A stretch of DNA of 64,000 nucleotides from Paragonimus westermani (GCA_008508345.1 QNGE01001314.1:67802-131801), one strand, 5' to 3'; positions 58,501-64,000 are shown, numbered from the stretch's first letter. The notes: a model not told the origin generated them from the sequence alone. Made by a program: numbers and translations.

Positions 58501-59849
58501 GACATTGCGTTTGCTTAGTTGCTTACCAATGACCTATTGGCAGGCCAGAATCACGCCACGTACACTGGCAAATAATCTTGAGGGGAAAGTATGTGGTGGT
58601 CGCACCATGTACTGCAGTATCCAGCCTAAAAACTCTTGGTTCAGCATGGTTTCAAACGACATATATGAGGCAGGACTTGAAGTGATTGCCACACTCCAGT
58701 TTACTGAAACGAAAAAGGCTGTTTGGTGTGGATGCCTGTTAGTGAACACCAACTAATTATTGATGCCAGAGATCCGTAACGACTTCCATGAAATCACATC
58801 AGTTCGTTCATTTTGTCAAGGTTCTGAAATTCCAAAGTAAGTTTTCGACTCTGATCGTGTACTGTGAGAGATACTCATGAATTTTCGTACTTTAGCTAAG
58901 ACGCTTCTTTCGGTACCACACTGGTATGCTTAACACACTGAGCTGCCATACGTTGCACAAAGTTCCTTGTGCTGCAAAACATTTCGGAATATGACACACT
59001 ATTACTTGCTGATATCCATTGCGACGTATGACCAAGTGTGCTTGAAGGTGACTACACCCTAGACGTCAATATCGACGCGTACCTTTCAAACAACCGTAAT
59101 AAGATACTGTAGAAGAAAACGTGGAAGCTCCAACCTAGAGGTAAGTAGAGATGTGGACAGGACTCCATCCAGATAACTTCCATGTTCAAACTCAGGTTTC
59201 CCATGTTAAAGCGCTCAAATTTTGCCATTGATGTCAATCGTCGTTATCCAACGGCTGTGGATGAGTTTTTTAATGCCACTTTGTTTAATTTCAGCCCAGA
59301 CATGTCCACATACACTCACCAAGCAAGTTGACTTCAAAAGTAGTAACTGCGCCTTTTAAGTAGTCTCTGTGGTAACCAGAAAAACAATCAGTGAATCAAC
59401 AAACATTCGTTTGGCTTATCATTTGCGTTTAAATTTACACGTTAACCAAAAATAACCAGCTGTCGGTTTCGGCTTTTTCCAATCGAACCTAATAGTGTCA
59501 GATCTAATCCACACTGCTGAATTTTTAACATTCTAATCCCAACCTATGGTGTTCATTCACTTGTGGTTTGTGACGAGATTAATGAATTGGCAATATAGCC
59601 CTGCAAACATTTTCTCAGTAATCGTGTGACACATAAATCACCTTGCAGGTATCATCCAACCCCGTTCCGAATGCCGAACTCCTACCGTTCAAGGAGAAAA
59701 TGCGCCTGTTCGCTCAACAAATAGGCGAAGAACCTCCAAAAGAGCGATCCAGAATTTCTAATCTACAGAAACAGCTTCTTGCACGACCAATGGAGACTGA
59801 GGTGTCAACATGGACGAACTCGACAACAACATCTGGCTACTTACGATAG
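16139..59849 (+). CDS. AFDN: Afadin (AF-6/canoe) homologue, 3' portion of gene, 20 exons
   Basis: Afadin is a multidomain adaptor at cell-cell adhesion sites. It ties nectin-type receptors and Rap/Ras GTPases to actin. Twenty exons can be read: 16139-16525, 19571-19891, 19995-20366, 26417-26587, 28473-28760, 29765-30130, 32181-32510, 32967-33338, 34854-35400, 35484-35808, 36431-36805, 39149-39434, 44606-44881, 45072-45356, 49238-49329, 53225-53327, 54490-54595, 54720-55025, 57840-57940, 59649-59849. Their lengths sum to 5,610 bases, or 1,869 codons plus TAG, and every AG/GT junction keeps phase. Seen order: pre-DIL segment, DIL domain, PDZ domain (encoded residues about 613-712), Ser/Pro-rich tail, coiled coil, conserved C-terminal motif. 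The order and several motifs match vertebrate afadin. The part present here is longer than the matching human part because of the low-complexity tail. The Ras-association and FHA regions are absent and presumably upstream. The family call is very secure. Single splice sites are by eye. Confidence 0.95.
16526..19570 (+). other. AFDN: AFDN intron, 3.0 kb
   Basis: Phase 0 intron. No repeat family is recognised. CTGTCACGTGATTGA occurs twice (about 19076 and 19138), a small duplication containing a palindromic CACGTG. Confidence 0.75.
19571..19891 (+). CDS. AFDN: AFDN exon 2: DIL domain, N-terminal half
   Basis: 107 codons, phase 0 at both ends. The acceptor is a long pyrimidine tract ending CGCACAG. 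The donor is ACAG then GTAAGG, which is close to consensus. YWLANSSELLQFLKNDVDL matches the WMANASELLNFIKQDRDL signature of the afadin DIL domain. The exon ends in ...YPGDSDVQ. The DIL domain also occurs in class V myosins, but the exact wording and the PDZ further downstream make this afadin. Confidence 0.95.
19995..20366 (+). CDS. AFDN: AFDN exon 3: DIL domain core
   Basis: 124 codons, phase 0 at both ends. It follows exon 2 after an intron of only 103 bp. The segment RRARLNASLTIQLFAQLFHV matches RRCRVNAALTIQLFSQLFHF of vertebrate afadin, the most conserved part of the DIL domain. It is followed by IKHWAQRHGLERAAECRL, matching the IEAWAEKQGLELAADCHL segment. The acceptor is TTTTTTTCACCAG and the donor is TTCAG then GTTTGT. 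Confidence 0.95.
23700..25270. mobile_element. Element with long imperfect inverted ends (about 280 bp each)
   Basis: The sequence from about 23715 to 23990 reads, with gaps, as the reverse complement of about 24960-25250. Matching blocks include GTTGTTCACCAAGCTTA, GCAAACGTTCC, the GTTTGA block, ATAGGGTTT, GGTGAAGTTTGAGAAATG, GAATTCT, and GATTTCTG; identity is perhaps 70% by eye. The interior (about 24000-24750) has overlapping open stretches in different frames that read like decayed coding DNA but match no family I recognise. The inner right part carries SINE family 2 copy A. Could be a fold-back or terminal-inverted-repeat DNA transposon, or two opposed copies of one dispersed repeat. No target-site duplication was located. 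Confidence 0.55.
24748..24895 (+). repeat. SINE family 2, copy A (tRNA-like)
   Basis: A tRNA-derived unit: box A TAGCTCAGCTGG at 24793-24804 and box B GTTCGAATCC at 24846-24855. The T arm (stem and loop around 24840-24860) and a 7-bp acceptor-like pairing (GGCTTTG at 24786 with CGAAGCC) are visible. The anticodon stem does not pair, so it is not a working tRNA gene. The same unit, with flanks CCAAATGTGAA before it, occurs at 51405-51530 and 7240-7349 on the minus strand. It sits inside the inverted-repeat element 23700-25270. Confidence 0.75.
25699..26234 (+). repeat. SINE family 1, copy 2 with fold-back 5' end and target-site duplication
   Basis: The insertion is flanked by AGTATGGTATGA at 25699-25710 and 26223-26234, which looks like a 12-bp target-site duplication. 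Inside, 25711-25780 is the SINE tail in inverted orientation. A second, forward piece of tail follows at about 25781-25822, then the full forward SINE (about 25830-26222) with box A at about 26026 and box B at about 26070. The forward copy lacks the last 30 or so bases of the tail. It lies in the AFDN intron before exon 4. Confidence 0.82.
26417..26587 (+). CDS. AFDN: AFDN exon 4: DIL domain, C-terminal part
   Basis: 57 codons, phase 0 at both ends. Acceptor TTTTCTTCAG, donor AAAAGAG then GTGAGT. LNSIQLEWLLAHL corresponds to LNSLQLQALLQNY in afadin, and PDDWIDLIVTGGKE to the PTDLIENVVTVAE block. It is separated from exon 3 by a 6-kb intron containing the inverted-repeat element and two SINE insertions. 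Confidence 0.93.
26588..28472 (+). other. AFDN: AFDN intron, 1.9 kb
   Basis: Contains the CpG-rich patch at 27120-27350. Nothing else is recognised. Confidence 0.75.
27120..27350. promoter_or_regulatory. CpG-rich patch with upstream TATAAA, in an AFDN intron
   Basis: About two dozen CpG dinucleotides occur in roughly 225 bp, far denser than in the surrounding intron. GACAGTATAAATCCC lies just before it (TATAAA at about 27099). It may be an internal promoter, a solo LTR or another repeat. A long open frame (26998-27384) passes through it, but GC-rich DNA gives such frames by chance. Purely compositional evidence. Confidence 0.3.
28473..28760 (+). CDS. AFDN: AFDN exon 5: end of DIL region
   Basis: 96 codons, entered in phase 0 after a long T-rich tract ending CGAAG. 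LPLLLPPDGYASDAVL and PSGLSEFLRPL correspond to LPFLLPEDGYSCDVV and PNGLQEFLDPL of vertebrate afadin. The donor is less certain: AAG then GTCGGA at 28761 or AAG then GTCTCA at 28771. Only the first keeps phase 0 with exon 6, and it reads PWTHYLRLRK-YEEAD across the junction, similar to the WTIYFEGAD segment of human afadin. Confidence 0.87.
28761..29764 (+). other. AFDN: AFDN intron, 1.0 kb
   Basis: Nothing recognised. Phase 0 intron just before the acidic linker and PDZ exon. Confidence 0.75.
29765..30130 (+). CDS. AFDN: AFDN exon 6: acidic Ser linker and first strands of the PDZ domain
   Basis: 122 codons, phase 0 at both ends. Acceptor CCATCTTGCAG. The middle holds SESDLSESDSEDDGPPD, a run of acidic and Ser residues of the type casein kinase 2 favours (an inference). 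It then reads RSLPDLAMSEFDKLAQEANV. The exon closes with NNSLGLSIVAAK, the PDZ carboxylate-binding loop and first strand, nearly identical to the afadin sequence GMGLSIVAAK. The donor AAA then GTGCGT splits the PDZ domain directly after this strand. Confidence 0.94.
30131..32180 (+). other. AFDN: AFDN intron, 2.1 kb, interrupts the PDZ domain
   Basis: Phase 0 intron between the IVAAK strand and the loop before YGIYVKE. No repeat recognised. Confidence 0.85.
32181..32510 (+). CDS. AFDN: AFDN exon 7: main body of the PDZ domain
   Basis: 110 codons, phase 0. Acceptor TTGCTCTAG, donor AGTGAG then GTAAAA. YGIYVKEIVPGGAAARDGRL followed by DTGDQILAIGS closely matches YVKSVVKGGAADVDGRLAAGDQLLSVDG of afadin. 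The domain ends in AAKYHHILELI, matching QGAIYHGLATLL. PDZ domains of afadin bind C-terminal peptides of nectins and Eph receptors (family knowledge). Whether flukes use the same partners is unknown. A run of Pro, Thr and Asn follows. Confidence 0.96.
32511..32966 (+). other. AFDN: AFDN intron, 456 bp
   Basis: Nothing recognised. Confidence 0.8.
32967..33338 (+). CDS. AFDN: AFDN exon 8: start of low-complexity tail
   Basis: 124 codons, phase 0. Acceptor TTCTCATTGACAG, donor TCTAGG then GTAGGT. It is rich in Ser, Thr, Asn and basic residues, with a segment RQTGSLSRSTPSLNLAEVG whose RxxSxS-type spacing could suit basophilic kinases (inference). No domain is recognised. It is assigned to afadin by phase, position and strand rather than by strong sequence similarity. 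Confidence 0.85.
33339..34853 (+). other. AFDN: AFDN intron, 1.5 kb
   Basis: Contains the old SINE family 1 tail fragment at 34690-34770. Confidence 0.78.
34690..34770 (-). repeat. SINE family 1 tail fragment (old)
   Basis: CAGTAGTCAAGGATTTGGTT, then CATTCACATTCGATCG, resembles the reversed tail of SINE family 1 with a short deletion. Diverged, no promoter boxes. It lies about 85-165 bp upstream of AFDN exon 9. Confidence 0.45.
34854..35400 (+). CDS. AFDN: AFDN exon 9: Ser-rich and Pro-rich tail
   Basis: The longest exon, 182 codons plus one base (phase 1 out). The acceptor CGTCCTCAG gives phase 0 in; an upstream in-frame part begins AKSYENN. Seen: a Ser and acidic block DSEETLSSSSGSDM, then many Gln, Ser and Asn, then a short Pro run RHPPPPAAPSQ near the end. 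Proline runs in the afadin tail are linked to actin and SH3-type contacts in vertebrates, and a similar role here is inference. The donor CAAA then GTATGT is strong. Confidence 0.88.
35484..35808 (+). CDS. AFDN: AFDN exon 10: Ser-rich tail
   Basis: 325 bases, phase 1 in (A plus AA gives Lys) and phase 2 out (CAATCGAG then GTAAGT, consensus). It is separated from exon 9 by only 83 bp, the shortest intron. The protein is disordered in character, with SRYLSESELQTNSSKSNIT, SPRPQSAM and PRGWRETDMDEIGRVDSPS. No domain is recognised. Confidence 0.88.
35809..36430 (+). other. AFDN: AFDN intron, 622 bp
   Basis: AT-rich. Nothing recognised. Confidence 0.8.
36431..36805 (+). CDS. AFDN: AFDN exon 11: Pro/Thr/Ser-rich tail
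   Basis: 375 bases, phase 2 in (AG plus T gives Ser) and phase 2 out (GGTCG then GTAAGA). Acceptor TTTTCACACAG. The product is rich in Pro, Thr and Ser, for example LGTPGTSESVTPTSADT and ETLRPPPHAIVSGPRW. It is disordered by composition. Assignment rests on phase, strand and order. Confidence 0.86.
36806..39148 (+). other. AFDN: AFDN intron, 2.3 kb
   Basis: Nothing recognised. Short open frames on both strands have no family resemblance. Confidence 0.75.
39149..39434 (+). CDS. AFDN: AFDN exon 12: Tyr/Pro-rich tail
   Basis: 286 bases, phase 2 in (CG plus T gives Arg), phase 0 out (GAGACA then GTAAGT, consensus). Acceptor TTTCCTTTGAATGCAG. Contains NYQDPYSSALPTQSV, RPAYPSVDFNPSGARPSY and TPTSADRQPM, giving several Tyr in Pro context. 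No domain is recognised. Confidence 0.86.
39435..44605 (+). other. AFDN: AFDN intron, 5.2 kb
   Basis: No repeat or exon securely recognised. A possible small phase-compatible exon near 43490 was considered and rejected. Confidence 0.7.
44606..44881 (+). CDS. AFDN: AFDN exon 13: Pro-rich tail
   Basis: 92 codons, phase 0 at both ends. Acceptor TTTCCTTCCCACAG, donor CATCAG then GTATAT. Contains SLFTSPPPTPTADCPQY, HPPERLEPADWSSYKP and QPAPKPHLPAPFSY, so it is strongly proline-rich like the pre-coiled-coil tail of afadin. It lies after a 5.2-kb intron in which I find no convincing further exon. Confidence 0.88.
45072..45356 (+). CDS. AFDN: AFDN exon 14: first coiled-coil segment
   Basis: 95 codons, phase 0. 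Acceptor GTTCCCTATTCAG, donor ACACG then GTCAGT. After a Ser/Thr-rich start, AERVAQLEAEIAAMENRR forms a heptad-like helix and LDRLRVELQFQKRLAERESL follows. The latter matches SDRLRKLMLEWQFQKRLQES of vertebrate afadin, the clearest landmark in the tail. The open frame runs on past the splice site for about 58 codons, but the in-phase exon 15 and its acidic start fit afadin better. Confidence 0.93.
45601..45625. repeat. CAT/ATG trinucleotide microsatellite
   Basis: Eight units of a three-base repeat forming the 3' terminus of the minus-strand non-LTR element. Confidence 0.9.
45601..46560 (-). mobile_element. Non-LTR retrotransposon, 3' end (decayed)
   Basis: On the minus strand the C-terminal part of a non-LTR (CR1/RTE-like) reverse transcriptase can be read: IEAFISKARAVFANLG (about 46530-46480), then KTTVRAVLLYGSET, a premature TGA at 46352-46354 where a Trp is usual, then VFEHRCLRSVARIGW and NEEVRKRVFGSD. 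After a frameshift comes LRWLGHVLRMPASHLPHRAL (within 46017-46223) and GGQIMTWRREMKS. A 3' UTR follows, ending in a run of ATG/CAT units at 45601-45625, as expected for the 3' tail of such elements. It lies in the AFDN intron between exons 14 and 15, antisense to the gene. Inactive. Confidence 0.88.
49238..49329 (+). CDS. AFDN: AFDN exon 15: short coiled-coil exon
   Basis: 92 bases, phase 0 in, phase 2 out. Acceptor TTATTTTTCGAAACAG, donor AACAAG then GTGAGT, both good. It begins with DDNFASEECLKQ and continues into the charged helix IWEQKRILAEKELE, matching the acidic stretch and following helix (MQRLEAERRARL) of afadin. It has no start codon and is too short to be found by length alone. It was recognised by its junctions and by fitting between exons 14 and 16. 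Confidence 0.88.
49652..50175 (+). repeat. SINE family 1, copy 3: palindromic double copy with target-site duplication
   Basis: TATTAAAAT occurs at 49652-49660 and 50167-50175 and probably is a 9-bp target-site duplication. Between them, 49661-49879 is the SINE tail and tRNA part in reverse orientation, and about 49920-50140 is nearly its reverse complement, joined by about 40 bp of single-copy SINE sequence. The result is a stem of about 220 bp with a 40-base loop. The right arm ends with the complete tail (ACTCATCAGTAA). It lies in the AFDN intron between exons 15 and 16. Confidence 0.84.
50905..51115 (+). repeat. SINE family 1, copy 4: old, fold-back form
   Basis: A diverged copy. 50905-50980 resembles the SINE tail reversed (TTTAGTCGAGGATTTGGTTG...). 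From about 50990 the forward tRNA part follows: box A-like GTGGCACAGTGG at about 50999 and box B-like GGAACTCAAATCC at about 51028, then AAGATATGCACTATTGATGAG. It has the same inverted-tail-plus-forward-body arrangement as copies 2 and 3. No target-site duplication was found. Confidence 0.6.
51395..51535 (-). repeat. SINE family 2, copy B (tRNA-like)
   Basis: Reverse complement of the same unit: GAGTCCAAATGTGAA, GACTTCGTAGCTAAGCTGG (box A), then TTGCCGCGTTGAGGCA, which forms a short hairpin, then GCTGGTTCGAATCCAGC (box B within a perfect 5-bp T stem). The anticodon-like loop is abnormal. Only about 280 bp from SINE family 1 copy 4. Confidence 0.75.
52705..53103 (-). repeat. SINE family 1, copy 5 (minus strand)
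   Basis: A nearly full-length copy in the opposite orientation to the gene, close to the acceptor of AFDN exon 16 (only 121 bp upstream). Reverse complemented, it shares the 5' block (TTTGCAGGTTTAATGAG, then TCAGTGAT), the CCTGTCTCGG block, both promoter boxes (box B about 52855-52866 on the minus strand) and most of the tail. The last 30 or so bases of the tail are missing. Confidence 0.84.
53225..53327 (+). CDS. AFDN: AFDN exon 16: charged coiled-coil exon
   Basis: 103 bases, phase 2 in (AG plus C gives Ser), phase 0 out. Acceptor TTTGTTTCCTGACAG. RRLAELEKERRAMLARQGQK is an Arg/Glu/Lys-rich helix like the RLEAERRRQ repeats of the vertebrate afadin tail. The donor AAA then GTCAGC is weaker than most, but it keeps phase 0 with the next exon. 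Confidence 0.87.
53328..54489 (+). other. AFDN: AFDN intron, 1.2 kb
   Basis: Nothing recognised. Confidence 0.7.
54490..54595 (+). CDS. AFDN: AFDN exon 17: short Gly/Thr-rich exon
   Basis: 106 bases, phase 0 in (acceptor TTTACCTACAAAG), phase 1 out (GAAAAAG then GTGAGA, strong). Encodes ERGEIRHSDGANLNTGG and MHTQNRSTPGEK. There is no known domain. Support is from the splice sites and from the phase match on both sides, with no similarity evidence. Confidence 0.78.
54720..55025 (+). CDS. AFDN: AFDN exon 18: Arg/Pro/Ser-rich tail with KSVSF motif
   Basis: 306 bases, phase 1 in and out. The acceptor CCCAACACCAG is chosen because it restores phase (G plus AT gives Asp). An earlier AG at 54652 would start a frame whose phase does not fit exon 17. 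Encodes SGRYGRPRFEATQKGTQHG, then DWNRAASPADLLRAKKSVSF and ISVYSPPVTPQDSF. KSVSF at 54887-54901 fits the RVxF type of protein phosphatase 1 docking motif (inference only). Donor TCTCTG then GTAGGC. Confidence 0.85.
55026..57839 (+). other. AFDN: AFDN intron, 2.8 kb
   Basis: Open frames overlap on both strands at 55506-56213, but no domain is recognised. Nothing else seen. Confidence 0.7.
57840..57940 (+). CDS. AFDN: AFDN exon 19: short Ser-rich exon
   Basis: 101 bases, phase 1 in (G plus GT gives Gly), phase 0 out. Acceptor TTCTCATTTGGGCAG, donor TCAAAC then GTGAGT. Encodes NESTYASLPMMSRSQSSSVP and KQLVEPSTRPSN. No domain. Both phases fit their neighbours, and the donor is strong. Confidence 0.82.
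57941..59648 (+). other. AFDN: AFDN intron, 1.7 kb
   Basis: Last intron. A 123-codon open frame at 58385-58756 has no recognised family and no splice sites that fit the gene. Confidence 0.75.
59649..59849 (+). CDS. AFDN: AFDN terminal exon: conserved afadin C-terminal motif and stop
   Basis: 201 bases, 66 codons plus TAG at 59847-59849, phase 0 in (acceptor CACCTTGCAG). LLPFKEKMRLFAQQIGEE followed by ERSRISNLQKQL matches the extreme C-terminal block of vertebrate afadin, NLTFKERQRLFSQGQD then ASRKLTELENEL. This confirms that the long, poorly conserved tail belongs to the same gene. About 20 residues rich in Thr and Ser follow the motif before the stop. Confidence 0.95.
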   Translation, partial: VSSNPVPNAELLPFKEKMRLFAQQIGEEPPKERSRISNLQKQLLARPMETEVSTWTNSTTTSGYLR

Positions 59850-60809
59850 CCCGGTCCAAATTAAGAGACCTGGATAGTTCGGAGGGTGCACTTCAACGAC
59901 CTTTCAATGTACCAAACTATCGCCTTGACAAAAATCCGCCTTTATATTATGTATATAACTGAACATATTTATACATATATATATGTACACTGATTGTACC
60001 TTTATGTTTTTATCCGGAAGGTGAAACATTTCTTTAATTGCATTCATTCCATCGGAGACAATCATTTGCCCGGATTATGTACGTGAGCAACCACTCACTT
60101 TTATGTCTATTGATTGATTATTTTTGCTACGCTATCTGTCTATCTAAATGTTTTTTGTTGATTGTCCAATCCCAATTAGGATGAGGCCGTTTGTGCATTT
60201 TCGATTTGAATCCAAGTATAATTTGGCAATTATGTCATTAACCTGCTTCAACTACGAATCGTTCCTTTTCAAAATTTCCGTTACTATGTTGAACACTTGT
60301 TAACCCACACTGAGACACGGATCATGCAGTGCACAATACGCTCTTTTCTGCTACGTTGGTCTATATGTATATAATATATTTGCATAAATTTGTATACATA
60401 TCCCTATACACAATCATTTGGAATCTTTGTGCTACCGGACACAGGTCGGTTCTATTTCGGTGATCTGAAAAGGACAGTAGATTAGTAGGTGTCATCCAAG
60501 TTTAATCGGACATAGAACACAAATTTTGCAGTTCACTGAAAGTTATTCGTGTCTAATTGAACATTATGTGCAATACTAATATTGTGATATATTATTTGTG
60601 CGATACTTTAATGTGGAGGCCGACAGTCAAGTATCACCAGCCACCCAAACCGTGTTGTTGTATAGAGAACATTTTGAAAATCATAAAACCGATTCGATTT
60701 GTCCGGTTTTTCAGTGCCGTAGAATGAGGTAATTTTGGACAACTTTATCAGTAAACTCGCACAAACTGTACAGTTGTCGTGAACCCTTTCTGAACTATTC
60801 TAAATTAAA
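59850..60809 (+). other. AFDN: Putative AFDN 3' UTR with candidate poly(A) signal
   Basis: AT-rich sequence follows the stop codon, with TA-type runs at about 59948-59993 and 60359-60400. I see no AATAAA in this kilobase. The variant ATTAAA occurs at 60804-60809 and is a candidate cleavage signal. The end of the transcript is not determined. Confidence 0.3.
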
Positions 60810-63691
60810 TTATAGGTTAAAGTAACGTGAAGACCTGCAGATTTTTTTTAAAAAAAGGTTTCTTTCAGTGTATATATCAGTTTTATCCAAAAAATTTTTA
60901 TCCAGATCTACCTCGGAAGAAAATGAGTACAAGACCTTATCGAGAATAGCACGTGTTTGAAGAGTGTGGTTTCGTCGAACTAGTAACTTTGCTGTTGCAT
61001 TCATTGTTTATGTCTTGTGTGTTTACCTCGAATGAGGTTATGCCCCCCCTTACTACACCTAACAGAACTGGCTCCACACTCAGATTGATTGTGGAGCTGA
61101 AGTCAAGCAATGGTTAGCTATCATTTCTGGATTGTCTTGGCTGTACTGTAAGACAACACCTTAGAAGCACAAATTCCCGTGAAGTTACAAACATAGGTAG
61201 TAACCTCAGCAACAATTGTCCCCACCTAAATCCAGTGACCAGAGTCTAGGGCAAAAAAGCTCCAAGATAAGTTTGGAAGACAGTTACAAAGAGTTGGTGG
61301 TACCGTAGCGAAAAAGTGTTAAGAGAATGTAGCAGTGTTAATTCTGTGCAAGAATGAGATGTTGGAAGCCACTTCTATGGTTTTGAAAAAATCAAGCATC
61401 AGGGCTGACTTTTATACACAACACGATGATTCATTCGAAATTATTGCATCTTAAATATCCCATATCCGTTGGAAAAACTACCAACGTTTTTCTTTATGGC
61501 AAACGGCAGACTGTTTACGGCAGATAGAATGCACGAAAACTTACAGCGAGAAGAAACGAACATCAGAGATTGATCACTTAAACGCACTAAAGAGGACTTG
61601 AACAGTACGTCATCATTAAGAATATCCCAAGCGTTGATCACTTACTAAATATGAAAATCTACAGTTAGACAAGGACTGAAGATTGCGGAAGTATGTTCAG
61701 TTGCAAAGTCCATCGAAACCCGAATGGCCAAATCTCTCTGAGAGATGACAGCCGCTGTTAGATCGATCAAGCTGATTTGTACCACTGACTGAATAGCCTA
61801 ACCTTCCTGTCAACTCAGCTAACCGTCCCTCCACTCAAAAACATTTACTCGATACACCTGTCCGATAGATTGTGCTGGCTTCGTTTCCTTCTTGTCTGTC
61901 GCCTGTTTTCAATTCGTCTTTAGTGTATGCTCCGCTTATGCTTCAGATGTCCTCAAATCCGTATAGACACCCCCAGACCTAACTAATTCGTTTAAAGCGT
62001 TACTAACACTGTGCTAGTCTCTTCGTTACACGCTGTTCTGAAGCACGAACTTTTTCGGTTGATATTTCTTGGTTTTGACCTTACTTGGTCCAACGCACGG
62101 TAGTTAGGATCATTAGAATTATCCGTGTTTTGTAGTTTCCACGTCAGATAGTTTCTAAAAAGATCGGACGGATTACAAGCTGTCATTTACCTTATAATTC
62201 GGTTATTGTGCAAACACATGAAATTGTGTGAAACATTTTTATAACAACCGATAAGAGCAGGAATATCGTGCGACTAGAATGCAATGGACGATCAGTGGAA
62301 CCAGAACCACATATACGGCTGCATTGTGTAAGAATGTTGTAGGGGATCGTGTCGCAGTAAACAGTGGATAAGTGAGCTCCTGTATCACGTCCATTTTTAT
62401 GGTCATTCTATGTAGAGTAATCAGGAATCAACTAAGTGACTTTAGTACTTCATATGCTGTCTTTGAGTGTGGACAAGTTGGCAGATTGTTGATACTAAAT
62501 GGTGAACTACTAAGTGGGTTGATATAAGTGATTATGTTATCTTACCTTTCGCTCATCTCCTATGCCCAACAAATTCATACAGAATACTTTGGGTCTCATT
62601 ACTGACAACCGCCAACAGTTTGAATCACGAACGAGTGTTTCATAAGTCGATTATGCAGGTAATACCGCTGCTCTTCAGGATGTAGCTCCGAGTCTCTGGA
62701 CACTTATCATGTGACACAAATGCATAACTTACAGTGGTTCAGTTACATGATGCGCCTGAGAAATATGAATCTGGGCAATAATCACTAAGACAATCAACAT
62801 TTGAGTACAGGCGGTAAGGCCAAGAAAAAGTCAAACTAAAAAGATCCTGACGGTTCCGTTGAGCAGGAACGGTAAACGTTTTCTGTCATTCTAAAGCTCC
62901 GTATTCATCCGAATCACTGGCTGGGTAATCAGCCCGAGATGATTGTGTACAGTGCTCAGAGATATGCCTGCACGTATATTTTAGTTAACTTTATCCACCT
63001 ATTTTTCTGCTTCTTCCGAAATTCTAGAAGAGTACCCTCCATCGTTACGGCGAACGGCGACTCGAGCTAAGACACTATCTGGTACGGCTCATTGGCACTC
63101 CTGAATAAACGGATAAATGTGATCAGCATTACCTCAATCTAAACCGATGAGCTAAGGGACACACAATAATGAAATTGTCATCGGTCAATTCTCGCCCAAT
63201 CCGTGTGTCTTCTGTTATCACCTGGTTGGGTGCCACTGTGCCTTTTTAGTCAGTTTGTACGTCGAACGAGCAAGACATTAATCAGAACGTGCAGTTACTC
63301 AGAGCACCACAATAAAAACTTAGTCATTCTGGGATTGAACATTGTTCGGAATGAGCGACACTGTCATAGGTGTAAAAACATCTGTACTGGAAACCTAATA
63401 AGCGATCGATATTGATGTGGTAAACAACCGTCTATAGTGGTGGCCAAGTTCATCATAACTGGTCGATGTTTTACATTGGGCAAAATAACTCGGCTAAATG
63501 TGCACATCAAATGAACTGTTGAGTTATGGTGATGAGCCACCGCATGCGTAGATTAAGTACTTGTTGGACAGTTAGAGCGGAAAACAATGTTACGATATAT
63601 AGGTTAAGCGCGTAGCGTCAAAACAATGAAATGAACGAAATTCACTTAGTTGCAATCAGGTGTCACTGCGACGGCAACGAAATTGATTGCG
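60810..63691. other. Intergenic, no gene recognised
   Basis: Only short open frames without family resemblance. The tail side of the minus-strand Penelope-like element begins near 63690 and may extend some way to the left, as non-coding sequence. Confidence 0.5.
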
Positions 63692-64000
63692 TCAGTCCGT
63701 TTTGCCAACAAAGGCCGGTGCGTGGCGCTTGATCAACATTGCCTCGGAGTAGGCTAACAATCTAGGATCGCGATTGCGCAATAGGACTGTGAACGAAGTG
63801 TCGGGGTCAACCACATGTCCTGTTGCGATTAGGTGTTTGGCGATCGAAGACGCCGGATTTCTGTTCGAGTTTTGGTATGCTGACCCGCCTTGAAACATTG
63901 TTTGCACTAGCCACTTGGGAATGTGCTCCGCCTTCCTTTGTCGTAAATTTCGGTCCGTTCTGCCGATGTATGAATCACCGCAACTGCAGGTGAACTGGTA
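63692..64000 (-). mobile_element. Penelope-like element: GIY-YIG endonuclease end, cut by window edge
   Basis: Read on the minus strand from the window edge, an open frame of 102 codons ends in TGA at 63692-63694. It starts YQFTCSCGDSYIGRTDRNL, with a Cys-x-Cys pair followed by YIGRT and an EHIPKWL segment, then SSIAKHLIATGHVVD and a Glu-containing YSEAMLIKRHAP. This is the pattern of the GIY-YIG nuclease at the C terminus of Penelope-like retroelements. No stop interrupts it, unlike the copy at 1460-2870, and its sequence is clearly a different lineage. The RT part, if present, lies beyond base 64000. Confidence 0.85.

Noticed and set aside
58385..58756. 123-codon + strand frame as an exon or retroelement piece
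   Set aside because: A loosely RT-like segment (DDIAF) appears in another frame, but no further motifs follow.

Overview
The window looks like nuclear DNA of a flatworm, most probably a digenean fluke. This is an inference. It rests on one very intron-rich gene with long introns and GT-AG junctions, moderate-to-low GC by eye, many decayed Penelope-like and non-LTR retroelement pieces of the kind common in flukes, and tRNA-derived SINEs. No bacterial, organellar or viral layout is seen. The species cannot be fixed from the sequence.

One protein-coding gene is well supported: the 3' part of an afadin (AF-6/canoe, AFDN) homologue on the + strand, 16139-59849. I resolved 20 exons. They join in frame, every junction is phase-compatible, and they encode 1,869 codons plus a stop. 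In order they carry the end of the linker after the FHA region, the DIL (dilute) domain (exons 1-5), an acidic Ser-rich linker, a PDZ domain split by an intron (exons 6-7), a long Ser/Pro-rich tail (exons 8-13), an interrupted coiled coil (exons 14-16), another disordered stretch (exons 17-19) and the conserved afadin C-terminal motif (exon 20). The Ras-association and FHA exons are not seen and presumably lie upstream of base 1.

Region by region: 1-16138 has no recognisable host exon. It holds a dead Penelope-like element (about 1460-2870), a SINE, a second tRNA-like SINE and the 3' end of a non-LTR retrotransposon (about 14970-15396). From 16139 to 59849 the afadin exons are separated by introns of 82 bp to 6 kb. 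These introns contain a roughly 1.5-kb element with long inverted ends (about 23700-25270), several SINE copies, a CpG-rich patch (27120-27350) and a second copy of the same non-LTR element in the opposite orientation (45601-46560). From 59850 to the end is the 3' UTR and intergenic DNA, and at the right edge the GIY-YIG endonuclease end of another Penelope-like element (63692-64000, minus), which is still open.

The main biological unit is a junctional scaffold protein. Afadin links adhesion receptors and Ras/Rap signalling to actin through its PDZ, DIL and tail regions. The most unusual DNA structure is a SINE family in which three of six copies carry an inverted copy of their own 3' end at the 5' side. 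Two of these are bracketed by what look like target-site duplications, so the fold-back unit seems to have inserted as a whole. No new multi-gene system was found.
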